Source of the DNA: Mermis nigrescens | Lineage: Eukaryota > Nematoda > Enoplea > Mermithida > Mermithidae | NCBI GenBank assembly: GCA_036768485.1 | Contig: JAVLUZ010000167.1 | Coordinates: 496,001-560,000 of the forward strand | Direction of reading: 5' to 3' | DNA: 64,000 nt | The notes under the pieces: model-generated | Told to the model about the DNA's origin: nothing | The model's database searches: none | Seen by the model: the letters and a program-made list of their open reading frames with translations, nothing else | Position numbers and translations under genes: made by a program | Part shown: one piece after another, positions 1-10,570 of the stretch | How positions within the stretch are numbered: position 1 is the first letter of the stretch | Layout of the letters: every line of letters starts with the position of its first letter

Positions 1-204
1 AATGTTTTTAGTGTTTTTATTTACTAGCTATTGATTGTGTTAAATTGAAAAAATGTGTATGTGCGTTGGAGCTGTAACAGTTCAGGATTTCATTTTTTGA
101 TGACTTTTGATGTATTGCATTCTAGCGCATTAAAATACAAAGCTTACACTCTTTCAGCGTGTGAAGTAATGAAAATGATAGCTAGATTCCCGCTCGAATA
201 TACG

Positions 205-640
205 AAAAGCCGAAATCGTTTTTTTCGCAATTTTTTTGATGCCAATGGCTAGTGCTTGATTAGAAACGTCTAAAAATGGTGTTTTTTACGCCATACCACC
301 ATACGTGGGCAGCAAAAAAATTCTGGGGGAGGGGGTGCAAAATTTTTTGAAGGTCAAAAAATGGCCTTAAAAATGGTGGTATGGCGATAAAAACGTCATT
401 TTTCGACGTTTCTCATCAAGCACTATCCATTGGCATCAAAAAATTGCGAAAAAACGAAAAAAATTTTCAAAAATTGAATTCTGGGGGGGTATTTTGATTT
501 CTGGGGGGGGTATTTTGGTTTCGGGGGGTGCATACCCCAAACCCCCACGCCCAGGTGTGTATACCACCATTTTTAGGGCCATTTTTTGACCTTTGAAAAA
601 TCCTGCACTTCCCCCAGAATTTTCTTGCTGCCCACGTATG
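205..640 (-). mobile_element. Family C MITE, host copy (inverted)
   Basis: Left piece ends in GCCATACCAC; right piece resumes at CCATTTTTAGGGCC and ends CTGCCCACGTATG. Its far end is lost. Split by copy 1. Confidence 0.85.
300..559 (+). mobile_element. Family C MITE, copy 1, inserted in another family C copy
   Basis: Starts CATACGTGGGCAGC, ends GCCCAGGTGTG; 260 bp. Flanked by CATACCAC and TATACCAC (7 of 8). The host is an inverted copy of the same family (about 205-299 and 568-640). Confidence 0.9.
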
Positions 641-1624
641 TATCGGACCCCTCCGGAATTTTGTCATTGCCCGTGTAAACTCATATTCTAATATGTAAGT
701 AGCTGAATACTAGTTTGTAAAAATTTACCACTACAATATATCTTGTTCCACTTAAAACCGCTTTCGTAAACATTTATATCAAGTCAAGTGTCATGGATAG
801 TAAAGAGGTTACAATAAATGTAGTTGTACAAGGTCATGCTCAGCAGGGTGTACATAAATCTCTGAAATCGAGACCAGTGAATTAAGTCTTCATATTTTTT
901 GCTACTTAAATGATCAGAAATGGTCAAAATAGTCTATATATGTAAAATGCTTTTATGTAGTTACAACGATTTAAGCACTCTTGATCTATTTTGACTGCAT
1001 TGCACCACTTTTAACCACATGAATTTAAAAAATCTTCAACTAGGCCAAAAAATTGATTTTCAGACCATTTAGACACGTTTTTAAGAGTTTTTTGAGCAAA
1101 CTAGGCAAAAACTATTACACTGACGCGAGGTGCCGAAAATGTTTTGACATTATTACTGAAGAAAATCTGACGATAGTTTAAAAACGCCTGACATTGCCTC
1201 TCTGCCTGACCTCTCAATGGATAATATCCAGAAATGGGCAGTGACTAAATTCTTGAGGTCTGATGGGATAAAAGCACCAAAAAATTCAATTCTGGAGGTA
1301 TGGCGTAATCTTCGGGAATACATATTTTGAATTTTAGTGTCCGTCCACGTTTGGTATTACTTCCTCAATCTCTACATATATGCATGGCTGGGTCATCAAC
1401 ACAAATAGGGCGCTGGGGTTCGGGAGGCGGGTTAGATCACTCTACCCGAGCATCTGACAGACCCCTAAAATCTATAGAGCCTCAGAATTGAATTTCTAGC
1501 ATGCTTTTTGCGAATTTTTAGACTTGTCCCATTCAGAACCCCCCAGTATTTGTTCGCTGCCCATGTACATGTTCACATCAATTCCTGATGTAAGCCATTG
1601 AGCTAGCGTCTAGGTTACCAGAAG
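641..1624. other. No gene seen
   Basis: Apart from repeat family O (860-1240) this holds only AT-rich sequence. I looked for earlier CNOT9 exons and found none. Confidence 0.6.
860..1240. repeat. Repeat family O (also at 20310-20640 and 21418-21510)
   Basis: Shares ACCAGTGAATTAAGTCTTC, AATGGTCAAAATAG and TTGACTGCAT with the other two places. Non-coding, borders not determined. Confidence 0.6.
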
Positions 1625-2035
1625 CATACATGTTACAGGAGGGTTGGGGATCGGTCGTCCCCCTATCCTTCAAAGTCAGAAATTTTTTGACCCCCCCCCC
1701 CCGATTTTTGAAGAAATTGAATTTTTTGGTCGTTTTTTGGTATTTTTCGGCCGTTTCTGGCCAAAAATTGGAGGTCATGTACCCCCCGTTTCCTCTAAAA
1801 ATGGCTGGAGACCATAGGTAGGCAGCAACGAAATTCTGGCGGGATGCAAGGTTTTTCAAAGGTCAAAAAATGGTGGTGTGACGAAAAAACACCATTTTCC
1901 AACGTTTTATCATCGAGCACTATCCATTGGCATCAAAAAATTGCAAAAAAACAAAAAATCTGGGGGTGTGCATATCCCCCAAACCCCCACGCCCACGTTT
2001 GCTGGGGAACCCCAAATTTCGAGCCGTAACATGTA
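1625..2035. mobile_element. Family D MITE, copy 1, split by family C
   Basis: Starts CATACATGTTACAGG and ends TCGAGCCGTAACATG. Interior has long C and T runs and GGCCAAAAATTGGAGGTCATG, typical of the family. Confidence 0.82.
1813..2001 (+). mobile_element. Family C MITE, copy 2, inside family D
   Basis: Ends CATAGGTAGGCAGC and GCCCACGTTTG; flanks CTGGAGAC and CTGGGGAA (6 of 8). Shortened to 189 bp. Confidence 0.78.
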
Positions 2036-2265
2036 ATGTCCAAAAAAGATTGTTTTCGATACAAAGAAAATGAATACCTACCTGAAACGTTTTTTATTTA
2101 TAAATGATTTATTTTACTATGTTTGCACATGTATGTATGTAGCTTTGGGTTAAGATTGAAATATCTAAAACTGTTTAGGTATCATATTGCATAATTTGGC
2201 ATAAAATGTTTGCACCTGTTAGTATTTATGCTTATTGATAAGCTTATAAAAGTAATTTAATGCAG

Positions 2266-2443
2266 GGCCAGAGAGGCGTTGAGGCAATGTTTACCCGACC
2301 AGTTGAAAGACACAACGTTTGCCAGCTGCCTTAGAGATGACAGATCAACTCAACATTGGCTTTCTCAATTGCTGACCAATCTGGAAACGTTGTCCCATCC
2401 AATTCAGGCAACTAGTTTGGGCGGTGGAACTTTGGCACCTTGA
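2266..2443 (+). CDS. CNOT9: CNOT9 (RQCD1/Rcd1), last coding exon, partial gene
   Basis: Last exon of CCR4-NOT complex subunit 9, an armadillo-repeat protein that binds NOT1 and helps recruit the deadenylase to mRNAs. The acceptor is ...atttaatgcag; the first base completes a codon from the previous exon, then 58 codons run to TGA at 2441-2443. The peptide opens [18 protein letters not shown] and continues [16 protein letters not shown], which I recognise as the conserved CNOT9 C-terminus (family: [18 protein letters not shown], then a divergent tail). After TNLE the tail is lineage-specific and ends GGGTLAP. All earlier exons must lie left of the window, since I found none in 1-2265. No clear AATAAA follows the stop. 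Confidence 0.9.
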
Positions 2444-2814
2444 TCTTTCGTAGAGCATTGTTGATACTGTTCACAAAATAATGTAGATTTGTAATCGAGT
2501 GCTTATTTGAATTGTAAGATATGCAGGTTTTTGAATCAACTGATCGTACGTTAGTGTGTTTATTTCGCCATTGTTTCATGTATACGTCGAGCTAATTGGA
2601 TAATAGTTAAATCATCGCAGGTCTTCTTAATGTAGTATGTGTGCTAAGGGCTATCATGCCTTTTTGGACATAAAATTACCAATAGAAATTGATCAATTCG
2701 ACGACTTCTATCTACTTACATGGTGCACTACCCATTTTTATGTGATATACCCTCGCCGCTCGCTATGTGAGCAAAGTTTCAGTCGCACGCTTTTGGCGAA
2801 TCTTCCGTTCTGAC

Positions 2815-2994
2815 CACACCTGGGCGTGGGAAGAGGGGGTTTGGGGTGTGCACCCCCCGTGAAACCAAAATACTCCCCCCCAGAAATTAAAATACCCCCC
2901 CCCCAATTTTTTTTGTTTTTTTCGTAATTTTTTGATGCCAATGGATAGTGCTCGATGGCACCCCCACCCAGAATTTTCTTGCTGCCCACGTATG
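2815..2994 (-). mobile_element. Family C MITE, copy 3
   Basis: Inverted, CACACCTGGGCGTGGG to GCTGCCCACGTATG, 180 bp; flanks GTTCTGAC and GTTCTGGC (7 of 8). Lies downstream of CNOT9. Confidence 0.9.
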
Positions 2995-4138
2995 GTTCTG
3001 GCTTGCGTGTTTAGGAGTTTGAGGTATTAAGTGAGAATTTAATTAATGATTAATTGACATGTATTAAGAACATTAACAACTTCATGGCGCGCCAAAAATT
3101 GCACCTTCCATTGACTCGTGTTTCCTGTTAAGAATGCACGTACAACGTCCGTAGTGCTATTAATCATCGTTGCTTTTGTATTTTTATCAGTTTCATATGA
3201 TCAATGAACTTCTTTTCAAAGATAAACAAGATAGCACTTCGTTAAATATAATGCCGAAAACTTCTCTACTGTATCTTGACCTGTCTTCATTCTGATTGGC
3301 CTTTTATACTGAATCAGCTGCTGCTCGACTCGATGTTTTCTTCAGCCAAGGGCGTAGCCAGGGGGGGCATAGGGGGCATATGCCCCCTCCGAAATTTTTC
3401 TAAAATTTTGTTGATTTTTCTGGTGCAATAATTGTGATCAGAAAATTGAGTTCAAAGAGGAAAAAACGTCAAAATCTTCCGGCGCTTAGCGCCGCGTCAT
3501 TATTGTTTATTGTAATATAGATCCGTGAGTTAGAAGCTTGAATAAACTAAAATAATCCAGCGCTTCAGATCACTTTAGTGATTTAATCCACTATTTGTTA
3601 GTTGAATGAAACTGCGCATGCTTATTGAGCATAATAGTAAAAGTGTGAAAATGGTTGCGTACTATCTGAAAACGGTAAGAACAATATTTTCATGGATACA
3701 TTTTCCAGGGATCCGTTGCTGCATATTTAGCAGAGGTCGAAAAACGCATTTCAGTTCAGAAGTCTTGTGTGAGTCGATCATTTTTAGATGTTTTTGGGCT
3801 TAATTCAAAACTACGATTTGGCTGATTCTGCAAAATTTTTTACATTAGTATTTAACATTGAAGTGCATTGTTTACAAAATTTTCCGGGGCACGGCAGCGG
3901 ACCCCGCTGTGGCCAGCCTCAACATCTATTTCGAAGAAGAAGAAGAAAGTGTTTATTGTCAGAAAAATACACGAAAATTGATAAAACACAAATACATGAT
4001 AAAATAGCGACTGAACAAGAGGACATACACAGATCACGAAAGTGATACAACTAGGTATGCCCCAACAATAAATTTGTAAAATCAATGTTTAGGAGCTCTT
4101 TTTTGAACAAACCGATTTTGGGTGAAGAGACAATTTGA

Positions 4139-5560
4139 TCAGGTAAGGGAGTTCCAGATTTTTCGGTATCTTTGCGAAAAATCGTTGAGGTGAGCATTGG
4201 AACGGACAACTGGTAGTGTAACTTTACGACTGTTAACTGATCGGGTAGTGCCTTGACTAAAAATGAAGAATTCATTAGCATCAATACAAGATAAACCATT
4301 AATAATTTGATACATGAGACATAGACATATGTGAAGACGGCGAAGTTCTAAAGAAGGCAGGTTAAGAAGCTTTAGGCGTTCAAGATAGGATAAATTGCTA
4401 TTAAAACCAAAAAGACGTTTAGTAAATTTACGCTGAACATTTTCAAGACGATTTATATCATTTGCATAATATGGATTCCATACAGAAACAGCATACTCAA
4501 GCATAGGTCTTACATAAGTAGTATAAGCCCTAACTAAAATTTCTTTATCACAAGAAAGAAAAGCTTTGTGTATTAGAAAACAACGAGAAACAGCTTTTTT
4601 AATTATGTGATTTAAATGTTCCTTACAATTGAGATTGTGGGAAAAATAAACACCCAGATCACGAACGGAACAAATATCATTTGGAATATTTATATTATTC
4701 AAAGAATAAAGCTTTTTTGGATTATTTGTACCAAGATGTAAAACTGCACATTTTTCCGAAGCAACAGGAAGTTGCCAATTTATAGACCAAATATAAATAT
4801 TGTCCAGATCTTTTTGTATTAAATGATAATCAGAAGATGGACCAAAGATTTTGACATCATCGGCAAAGAGGTAAATTTTACTATATTTAATCAAATTACA
4901 TAGGTCATTAACATAAATTAAGAATAAAGTAGGACTAATACAACTACCTTGGGGGACACCACTGCCAACAGGCATGAAATCAGAAAAAACTCTGTCAATA
5001 CAAACACGCTGAGACCGACCATGTAAAAAGGAATCAAGCCAATTAAAAAGTAGACCTTTTATCCCATATTTTGAGAGCTTATATAAAAGCTTAGATAACG
5101 GGATTTTATCGAAAGCTTTAGAAAAGTCGATGTAAGCTACATCGACAGGAATCCTATTACTCAAAGATACCGTCCAACTGTGTTTACATTTAAGTAGTTG
5201 TAATTCACAAGACTTTGATTTTTGAAAACCAAACTGAGAAGAAGATAAGAGTCTGTTTGTAGTGAGAAAATCGACAATTTTTAAATTAATCAAATTTTCC
5301 ATGATTTTACTTGATGAGCAGCAAATAGAAATCGGCCTGTAATTACTCACTAAAGCCGCGTCACCTTTTTTAAAGACTGGGGTTACATTCGCCAATTTCC
5401 ATAAATTGGGAATAGTGCTAGTCAAAAAAGAAACATTAAAGATACTAGCTAAAGGCTCAGCAAGATAAGTTGAAAGTTTTTTCAAGAAAAATGACAGAGT
5501 CCATCGGGACCTATAGAAAAAGAACCTTTTATTTGATTTAAAACCAGTTGCACGTTCCAA
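4139..5560 (-). pseudogene. LINE ORF2, reverse transcriptase half
   Basis: Reverse transcriptase of the same element in a shifted frame. Motifs in order: NVTPVFKKGD, VSNYRPIS, YIDFSKAFDKI, GVPQGSCISP, LFADD (catalytic), then thumb (VRDLGVYF, YVRPMLEYAVSVWN). A second frameshift near 4150 moves the end, WNSLPDQIVSSP to LLLGHT, into another frame that stops at about 4051. Confidence 0.92.
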
Positions 5561-6837
5561 GCGTCAAAATGAATGGTTTGCAAAGCAAAACCAGTCATCG
5601 AATCTAAAAAAGGAAGATGATTATTATCAACAGAAAAAACAGAAGAAAAGTAGTTATTAAACAAATTTACCTTTTCTAAAGGATCAGAAACGATTTTGTG
5701 GTCATGAAAAAGAGGTGGAAAAGAGCGATGATTATTCAACCGATTATTGACAAATTTATAAAATGATTTTAAACTTTTGTCAGAAAGAAGATTAATTTCT
5801 TCAGAAGCAGAGAAGTTTTTAATTTCAAAATCCAATTTTCTACAAAAAGATTTATATTTGATTTTTGTATCGGTGGAGTGATAAAGTTTATGTTTCTTCC
5901 AAAGCATACGTTTTTTAGTTAACATTCTTTTAATTAGTTTAGGATATTTACGTTTCATGGGCTTGGGGTGAGTTAATGGAACAAATGCATAAATTAAAGA
6001 GTGAAGCACTCCAACAAACAAATTATACATATCATTTACATTAGAACAGGTATCAAAAAGATCAGGCCAAGAAATCTGAGACAGTGCTAGACCTAACGCA
6101 TCAAAATCAGCTTTACGAAAGTTAAAAAAAGATGATCTAGGATTACGGACTGGCATCAAAAGACAATCAAATATAATTGAATTATGATCACTATTAGAAA
6201 AAGGAATATCAACTTTTACGTTAGAAATTTGATCAGATGCAAAGAGAAGATCTAGTATATTTTTTTCATGAGTATTTTCTGTTATTAATTGATGTAAACC
6301 AGTGCCCGAAAGTGTGTCGAAAAATAGGGTATTTAGATTATCAGTAGGAACCGAACTTATCCACCAATTGATTTTTGGCAAATTAAAATCTCCTAAGATT
6401 ACAAAAGGGAAAGGAACAGAACAAGCCCATTCAATACATCTACATAAAATTTCAGCATAAGCTAGATCAAAATCAGGGGGTCGGTAAACCAAAATAAATC
6501 TGATCTTTCTATTAGAATCAAAAATATCAATTATTAGAATTTCGGGAGCTTTAAAAGCGGGTGGAGGATTTATTTGAATAGCATTAAAAGAAGTTTTAAG
6601 AAATAAAGCTACACCCCCACCACGTTTACAGTTTCGATCACAGCGGAAAATGCGATAATTTTTACCAGGGCACAATAATCCATCGGAAATATCAATATGA
6701 AACCATGTTTCAGAAAAAAATAGAGCATCAAAACTTTCTTCATTCAGCAAAAAATGTAAGTTGCTAAGTTTGTTCAAAAGACTTCGAGCATTAGCATAAA
6801 AACATTGAAATTTTAAATAATCTTGGGGCGCGGATAC
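5482..6837 (-). pseudogene. LINE ORF2, endonuclease half
   Basis: Apurinic-like endonuclease that nicks target DNA. Begins directly after the ORF1 TAG, in the same frame: FQCFYANARSLLNKLSNLHF. Catalytic motifs present: SETW, RGGGVALF, VYRPPD, VILGDFNLP and SNSDHNSI. No in-frame ATG precedes the domain. Continues as a linker to GPDGL, where one base is gained or lost near 5500 and the frame moves to the RT segment. Confidence 0.9.
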
Positions 6838-7719
6838 CTAATGAGCGAGTCGCGGGCTATTAGTATTTACATTAGGTTTACATTTAACGCAATCAGCACG
6901 AAAATCGATGTATAATCCTTGTTCACCTCGAGATTTGCGATCATTCAGCTCATAAACCAGTTCGCGTTGCCGTTTTCGTTGTAGAAAGGATAGGTCAGGA
7001 CGACAACGTAGATGCGAAAGCGGGCCTTTGGATTGGACACGGACTGTCTTATTAATCAGTGAGATAAAGCGATGCCTTGCCTGAGCCGAAGTCAGGCAAA
7101 CTTTGACAAATTGAACGCGATTTTCATGAATGGGACCATCACGAAAGACGCGAGTTACATCGGACGACACTAGATCGTGACCATCAGAATAAGAGTCAAT
7201 CAGAGATTTTACCTGATTTATGTCCTCGACACTGTTCGATAAAGGCAAATTGAATAAAACGGCATTGCACTTTTTAGAATCCCTTTCAATCGCATCATTT
7301 ATCATGGCAGACAAATCGTTTTTATCATAATCAGTAGAACAATTTCGTGAACGTTCAAGGTGATCAATTTTATTTTGTAAGTCAGCAAGCTGAGTAGCAA
7401 AATTGTCTAAACGTTGTTCAATATGAAGATATTTTTTCACGATCGGTCTACAATGGAAACAATAGAAAGTGGAATGGGGCTTTGAATAAGTTTCATAGTC
7501 ATGATCGTCAACTTTTAAGCAAGATGTATGACCCCAGTGTTCACAAAAATCACATAATAAAGCAGTATCGTCATCAGTGACTAACTTGTAGCAAATAACA
7601 CAGTCGGCAGAATTATCATTTGCAGCATTTAATACAGCAAAGTTAGACGTCCGTGAAGGTGACCTGGCACTTAAACTGGTGGTATCGATATTTTTTGAAG
7701 CGCAATTTCTTTTACCCAT
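6838..7719 (-). CDS. LINE ORF1: PHD finger, coiled coil, RRM-like
   Basis: Nucleic-acid-binding first protein of the LINE. Start chosen at ATG 7719 (accATGGgt, strong context; MGKRNCASK) rather than the upstream 7755. Residues about 40-95 form a PHD-type zinc finger (CVICYKLV, CDFCEHWGHTSC, FYCFHC). A short coiled coil follows, then an RRM-like segment (NAVLFNLPLS, VTRVFRDG, VQFVKVCLTSAQARHRFI). Intact reading frame of 293 codons, ending TAG at 6838-6840 in frame with ORF2. Confidence 0.88.
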   Translation of the reverse strand: MGKRNCASKNIDTTSLSARSPSRTSNFAVLNAANDNSADCVICYKLVTDDDTALLCDFCEHWGHTSCLKVDDHDYETYSKPHSTFYCFHCRPIVKKYLHIEQRLDNFATQLADLQNKIDHLERSRNCSTDYDKNDLSAMINDAIERDSKKCNAVLFNLPLSNSVEDINQVKSLIDSYSDGHDLVSSDVTRVFRDGPIHENRVQFVKVCLTSAQARHRFISLINKTVRVQSKGPLSHLRCRPDLSFLQRKRQRELVYELNDRKSRGEQGLYIDFRADCVKCKPNVNTNSPRLAH

Positions 7720-8296
7720 GGTAAAAATCAAAGAAATACGTAGGCAGAATTGCAATATTGATCAAATTTAGTTAAAATAACGCATTGCGGCTCTTCAGCT
7801 CGATTTTGCTGGAAATGAGAGAAAATATATCGGCCTTATCGTAGCTGCATGTGATGAAATATATAAAGCTAACAAAATTAAAATAAACTTCAAATTTGAG
7901 GAAGCATACGTCGCGATTGAACAACAAAATGGCGAAATCAAATCGAAGTGATCTAGGAATATAGCGAGCTATCATATCACTGATGCAACGAAAAATATCT
8001 GAGCAACGCTAAACGTATTGTCGACGCGAATACATTTAAAAAAACTTTTGGTTGGACGAAAAGGAGTAGAAGGGTTAGAAATTTCTTAAAGTATCCGGCG
8101 GCGCTGGAAAGTTTGTCTGTTCTGTATGATGTAAAGGTATAAATTAGGTTTAAAGAGCAAAGCTCCGCCGGTTACAGTTGTTTCTCTTTTTTGGAAGCTC
8201 CAGCATTGTGTATAAAAGCCTGAATCGGTCAAAATATTCTAGTGCTTCATTCTTCTTTTTGATAATATTTGTAGTACGGTTGATAATATTTGTAGT

Positions 8297-9120
8297 ACGG
8301 TTTATATGTTCGCAGATGATATCAGAATTTTCAATATTAGTCGTAACTGTAAATTATTACAGTCTGATTTAGATAAGATTATTGACTGGGCAATTGCATG
8401 GGATTTACCTATTTCTCGAACCAAAAGTCAAGTTCTATATTTGGGTAATAATAATCAAAAAGCTGTTTATAGACTAAATGGGGAAATTATTTCTAGTGAT
8501 CCGTTTGTCCGTGATTTAGGAGTTTTGATTCCTCGAAATTTAAAATTTAAGGAACATTATAATTCTTTGATTAAAAAAGCTTTCTTTAGATGTATTTTAA
8601 TACGCAAATCATTTTTTTCGCGTGATAAAGGTAATCTTGTTAAAGCTTATAGTTGTTATGTTAGACCTTTATTAGAGTATTGTTGCAGTGTATGGAACCC
8701 CTCTTATCTTAAGGATATAGATAGATTGGAAGCTGTTCAACGTAGATTCACTAAATATATTTTTGGCTATAATAATATTCTTTCTTACGAGGATCGTTTA
8801 ACACAACTTAAATTGTGCAGACTTGAATTAAGACGCTTGCAGATTTGTCTGTGTATGATGTATCAAATTATTTGTCATAAATCATGTTTGGACGCTGATG
8901 ATTTTTTGTATTTAATCATAATATTACCCGTAGCATTAATAGATTTAAATTAGTCATACCTACTGTACATTCTAATTTAGAAAAGTTTGATTTCTTTTAC
9001 AAATACATCGCAGTTTGGAACGATCTTCCTGACTTCATTGTTTCTTCCCCTAACCTAAACATATTTAAATCTAGATTAGCAAACTTTGATTTATCTAGAT
9101 ATCTTGTGGGGCGCGCGTAA
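8297..9120 (+). pseudogene. Truncated reverse transcriptase (FADD onward)
   Basis: Starts VYMFADDIRIF, then FVRDLGVLIP, YVRPLLEYCCSVWNPSY and QRRFTKYIFGYN. A one-base loss near 8905 moves the frame, which then continues as NRFKLVIPTV and VWNDLPDFIVSSPNLNIF to TAA at 9118. Similar to, but clearly diverged from, the minus-strand copy. Confidence 0.9.
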
Positions 9121-9243
9121 AACTTGTCATTCCATTGACTCGCATGTCCCTTTACTAATTCGTAATTGCATTTATTATATATCTTGTCATTTTGTATTTT
9201 AACTGTTGGTATTAGTAATAAAATTTTCTTTCTTTCTTCTTTC
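8297..9243 (+). mobile_element. 5'-truncated CR1/L2-like LINE (plus strand)
   Basis: Second, diverged LINE opposite in orientation to the first and inside the same family L element. Only the RT catalytic motif onward, the thumb and the 3' end remain. It ends in a pyrimidine tail (tttctttctttcttctttct). A 20-bp direct repeat (gataatatttgtagtacggt) lies at its 5' edge, 8259-8299. Confidence 0.88.
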
Positions 9244-9831
9244 TAAGTTATTAATGCGCAGTTTTCCTCTTAAAAAAGCCTGAACATACGGCATTATGTC
9301 AAAATTGTTTTACACAAATTCGATAATTTTCTGCTCTGTCAGACTGTCAGTATTCACAGGGCTACAAAATCTCAACGGTGGTAAAAATGATTTAATTTTT
9401 GGGCAATTTGAGTCACTCATGATTTCCAATCTGTTTGTCTATAAAAAAGCCGTAAATTCTACACAAAAACGGTAAAAAAATTAAAAAATTTCGGCGCTGT
9501 GCGCCGCTTCACACCTTTTGTATTGTTGATCGTCAGAAACCCATCTGCCAGGTTACACAACTAATGGTCGAAAAACTCAATTTTACAATACATCGTGCCA
9601 CTGTACCACATCAAAGCATTCGATGCCAAAGTAGTCTTTAAAAATTTTTGTGCATGCCCCCTCCGAACCAAAATCCTGGCTACGCCTCTGTCTTCAGCAT
9701 CGTTTTTTGCTCATTTGAGACGTAAATTTGAATTTCGCGATGTGGAAAATAATTTTGGGCTCGCTTTACATGATTGTAAATTTTTGTTGGAATTTTCAAG
9801 GCAACATAAAGAAGGAGAAGAATGAGTTCAG

Positions 9832-10370
9832 GGGCATTCGTGTAGCTGGTTCACATATGTATTAACATAGTCATATTATAAGGGCGTATGTGTGCGGTCG
9901 ATAGCATCTGAGGAAACGAGAGAAAGTTGCTGGCAGTCGGATTCGAAACGTGGACCCCTTGCTCTAAAGTCCAGAACCATAACCAATCGACTAACTCTGG
10001 TTAATTTTGATAGTATTCGTGATGTTTTGCTGGTTTACCAGCTGATTAGGCTTAGGCTTAGTATCATGGACTGACCAAAATGTTGGTGCCAGCGTTTAAA
10101 ATAAGCCTGAGTAATGGGATGCGACGAGCGGAGCGAGCGAAGCGAGCGACGCGAGTTGCATTCCATTACTTAGGCTTATTTTAAACGCTGGCACCAACAT
10201 TTTGGTCAGTCACATGAATCTACTGGAAAAATCTGATGACTGCCTTATTTGTTTTCGACTTGACTCAAATCAAAGCAGTTAGGTGGCAGCTTTCACCTGA
10301 TACTGCTTGCAGTATACGTACCTATAACGTGGCTATCTTAATACATATGTGAACCAGCTACACCAATGCC
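9832..10370. mobile_element. Family I foldback element with tRNA-like module
   Basis: Ends GGGCATTCGTGTAGCTGG and CCAGCTACACCAATGCC are inverted over about 30 bp. It is flanked by a perfect 8-bp duplication GAGTTCAG (9824-9831, 10371-10378). The minus strand at about 9915-9990 reads like a tRNA: A-box TTAGTCGATTGG, an anticodon-arm CTGGACTTTAGAG, and B-box GTTTCGAATCC. The right half is a long hairpin (10068-10206). Confidence 0.88.
10068..10206. repeat. Long near-perfect hairpin inside family I element
   Basis: Two arms of about 50 bp are reverse complements with very few mismatches: GACTGACCAAAATGTTGGTG on the left and CACCAACATTTTGGTCAGTC on the right. The loop of roughly 38 bases is built of GAGCGAGCGAAGCGAGC-type repeats. 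Confidence 0.9.
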
Positions 10371-10570
10371 GAGTTCAGGCCCTTATCCAGGGTATAAGCG
10401 GGCGCATGCCCCTTCCCCTAATGGAATGTGAGAACGATTTTTTCCTCTACTCTCCCTTGCTTTTTGGCTTAATTCTAGAATAGATAGAAGTAATAGAATT
10501 TAAATTAATGGGGATTTATCGAAAGATTATCAGTTGTAAGGAAGATATTCAAAAGAAATTATCGATGGAA

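Larger units (their letters stand above)
3937..7760 (-). mobile_element. CR1/L2-like non-LTR retrotransposon (minus strand)
   Basis: On the minus strand: ORF1 with a PHD finger, then ORF2 with endonuclease and reverse transcriptase, then a short 3' tail ending in TTC repeats (plus-strand gaagaagaagaag at 3937). The 5' end is unclear, somewhere in 7720-8170. At least two frameshifts (near 5500 and 4150) make it inactive. Confidence 0.9.
3347..9690. mobile_element. Family L TIR element, split by two LINEs
   Basis: Ends CAAGGGCGTAGCCAGG and CCTGGCTACGCCTCTG are inverted. It is flanked by a perfect 8-bp duplication TCTTCAGC (3339-3346, 9691-9698), as in hAT elements. Its own sequence is about 3347-3936 and 9244-9690, each part with a GGCGC-GCGCC palindrome (3481, 9492). 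The middle is LINE sequence. Confidence 0.85.
3318..9825 (+). pseudogene. Open frame split by a transposon (possible lost exon)
   Basis: Removing the TIR element at 3347-9690 and one copy of its 8-bp duplication joins 3318-3346 to 9699-9825. The join is one open frame, LLLDSMFSSA then SFFAHLRRKFEFRDVENNFG and HDCKFLLEFSRQHKEGEE, ending TGA at 9823-9825. A usable acceptor (tactgaatcag) precedes it. I do not recognise the protein, and a frame of this size can occur by chance. Confidence 0.25.

Noticed and set aside
9915..9990. Functional tRNA gene
   Set aside because: The B-box is altered, the acceptor stem does not pair and the sequence is inside a repeated element with a second copy at about 13770; it is a tRNA-derived module.
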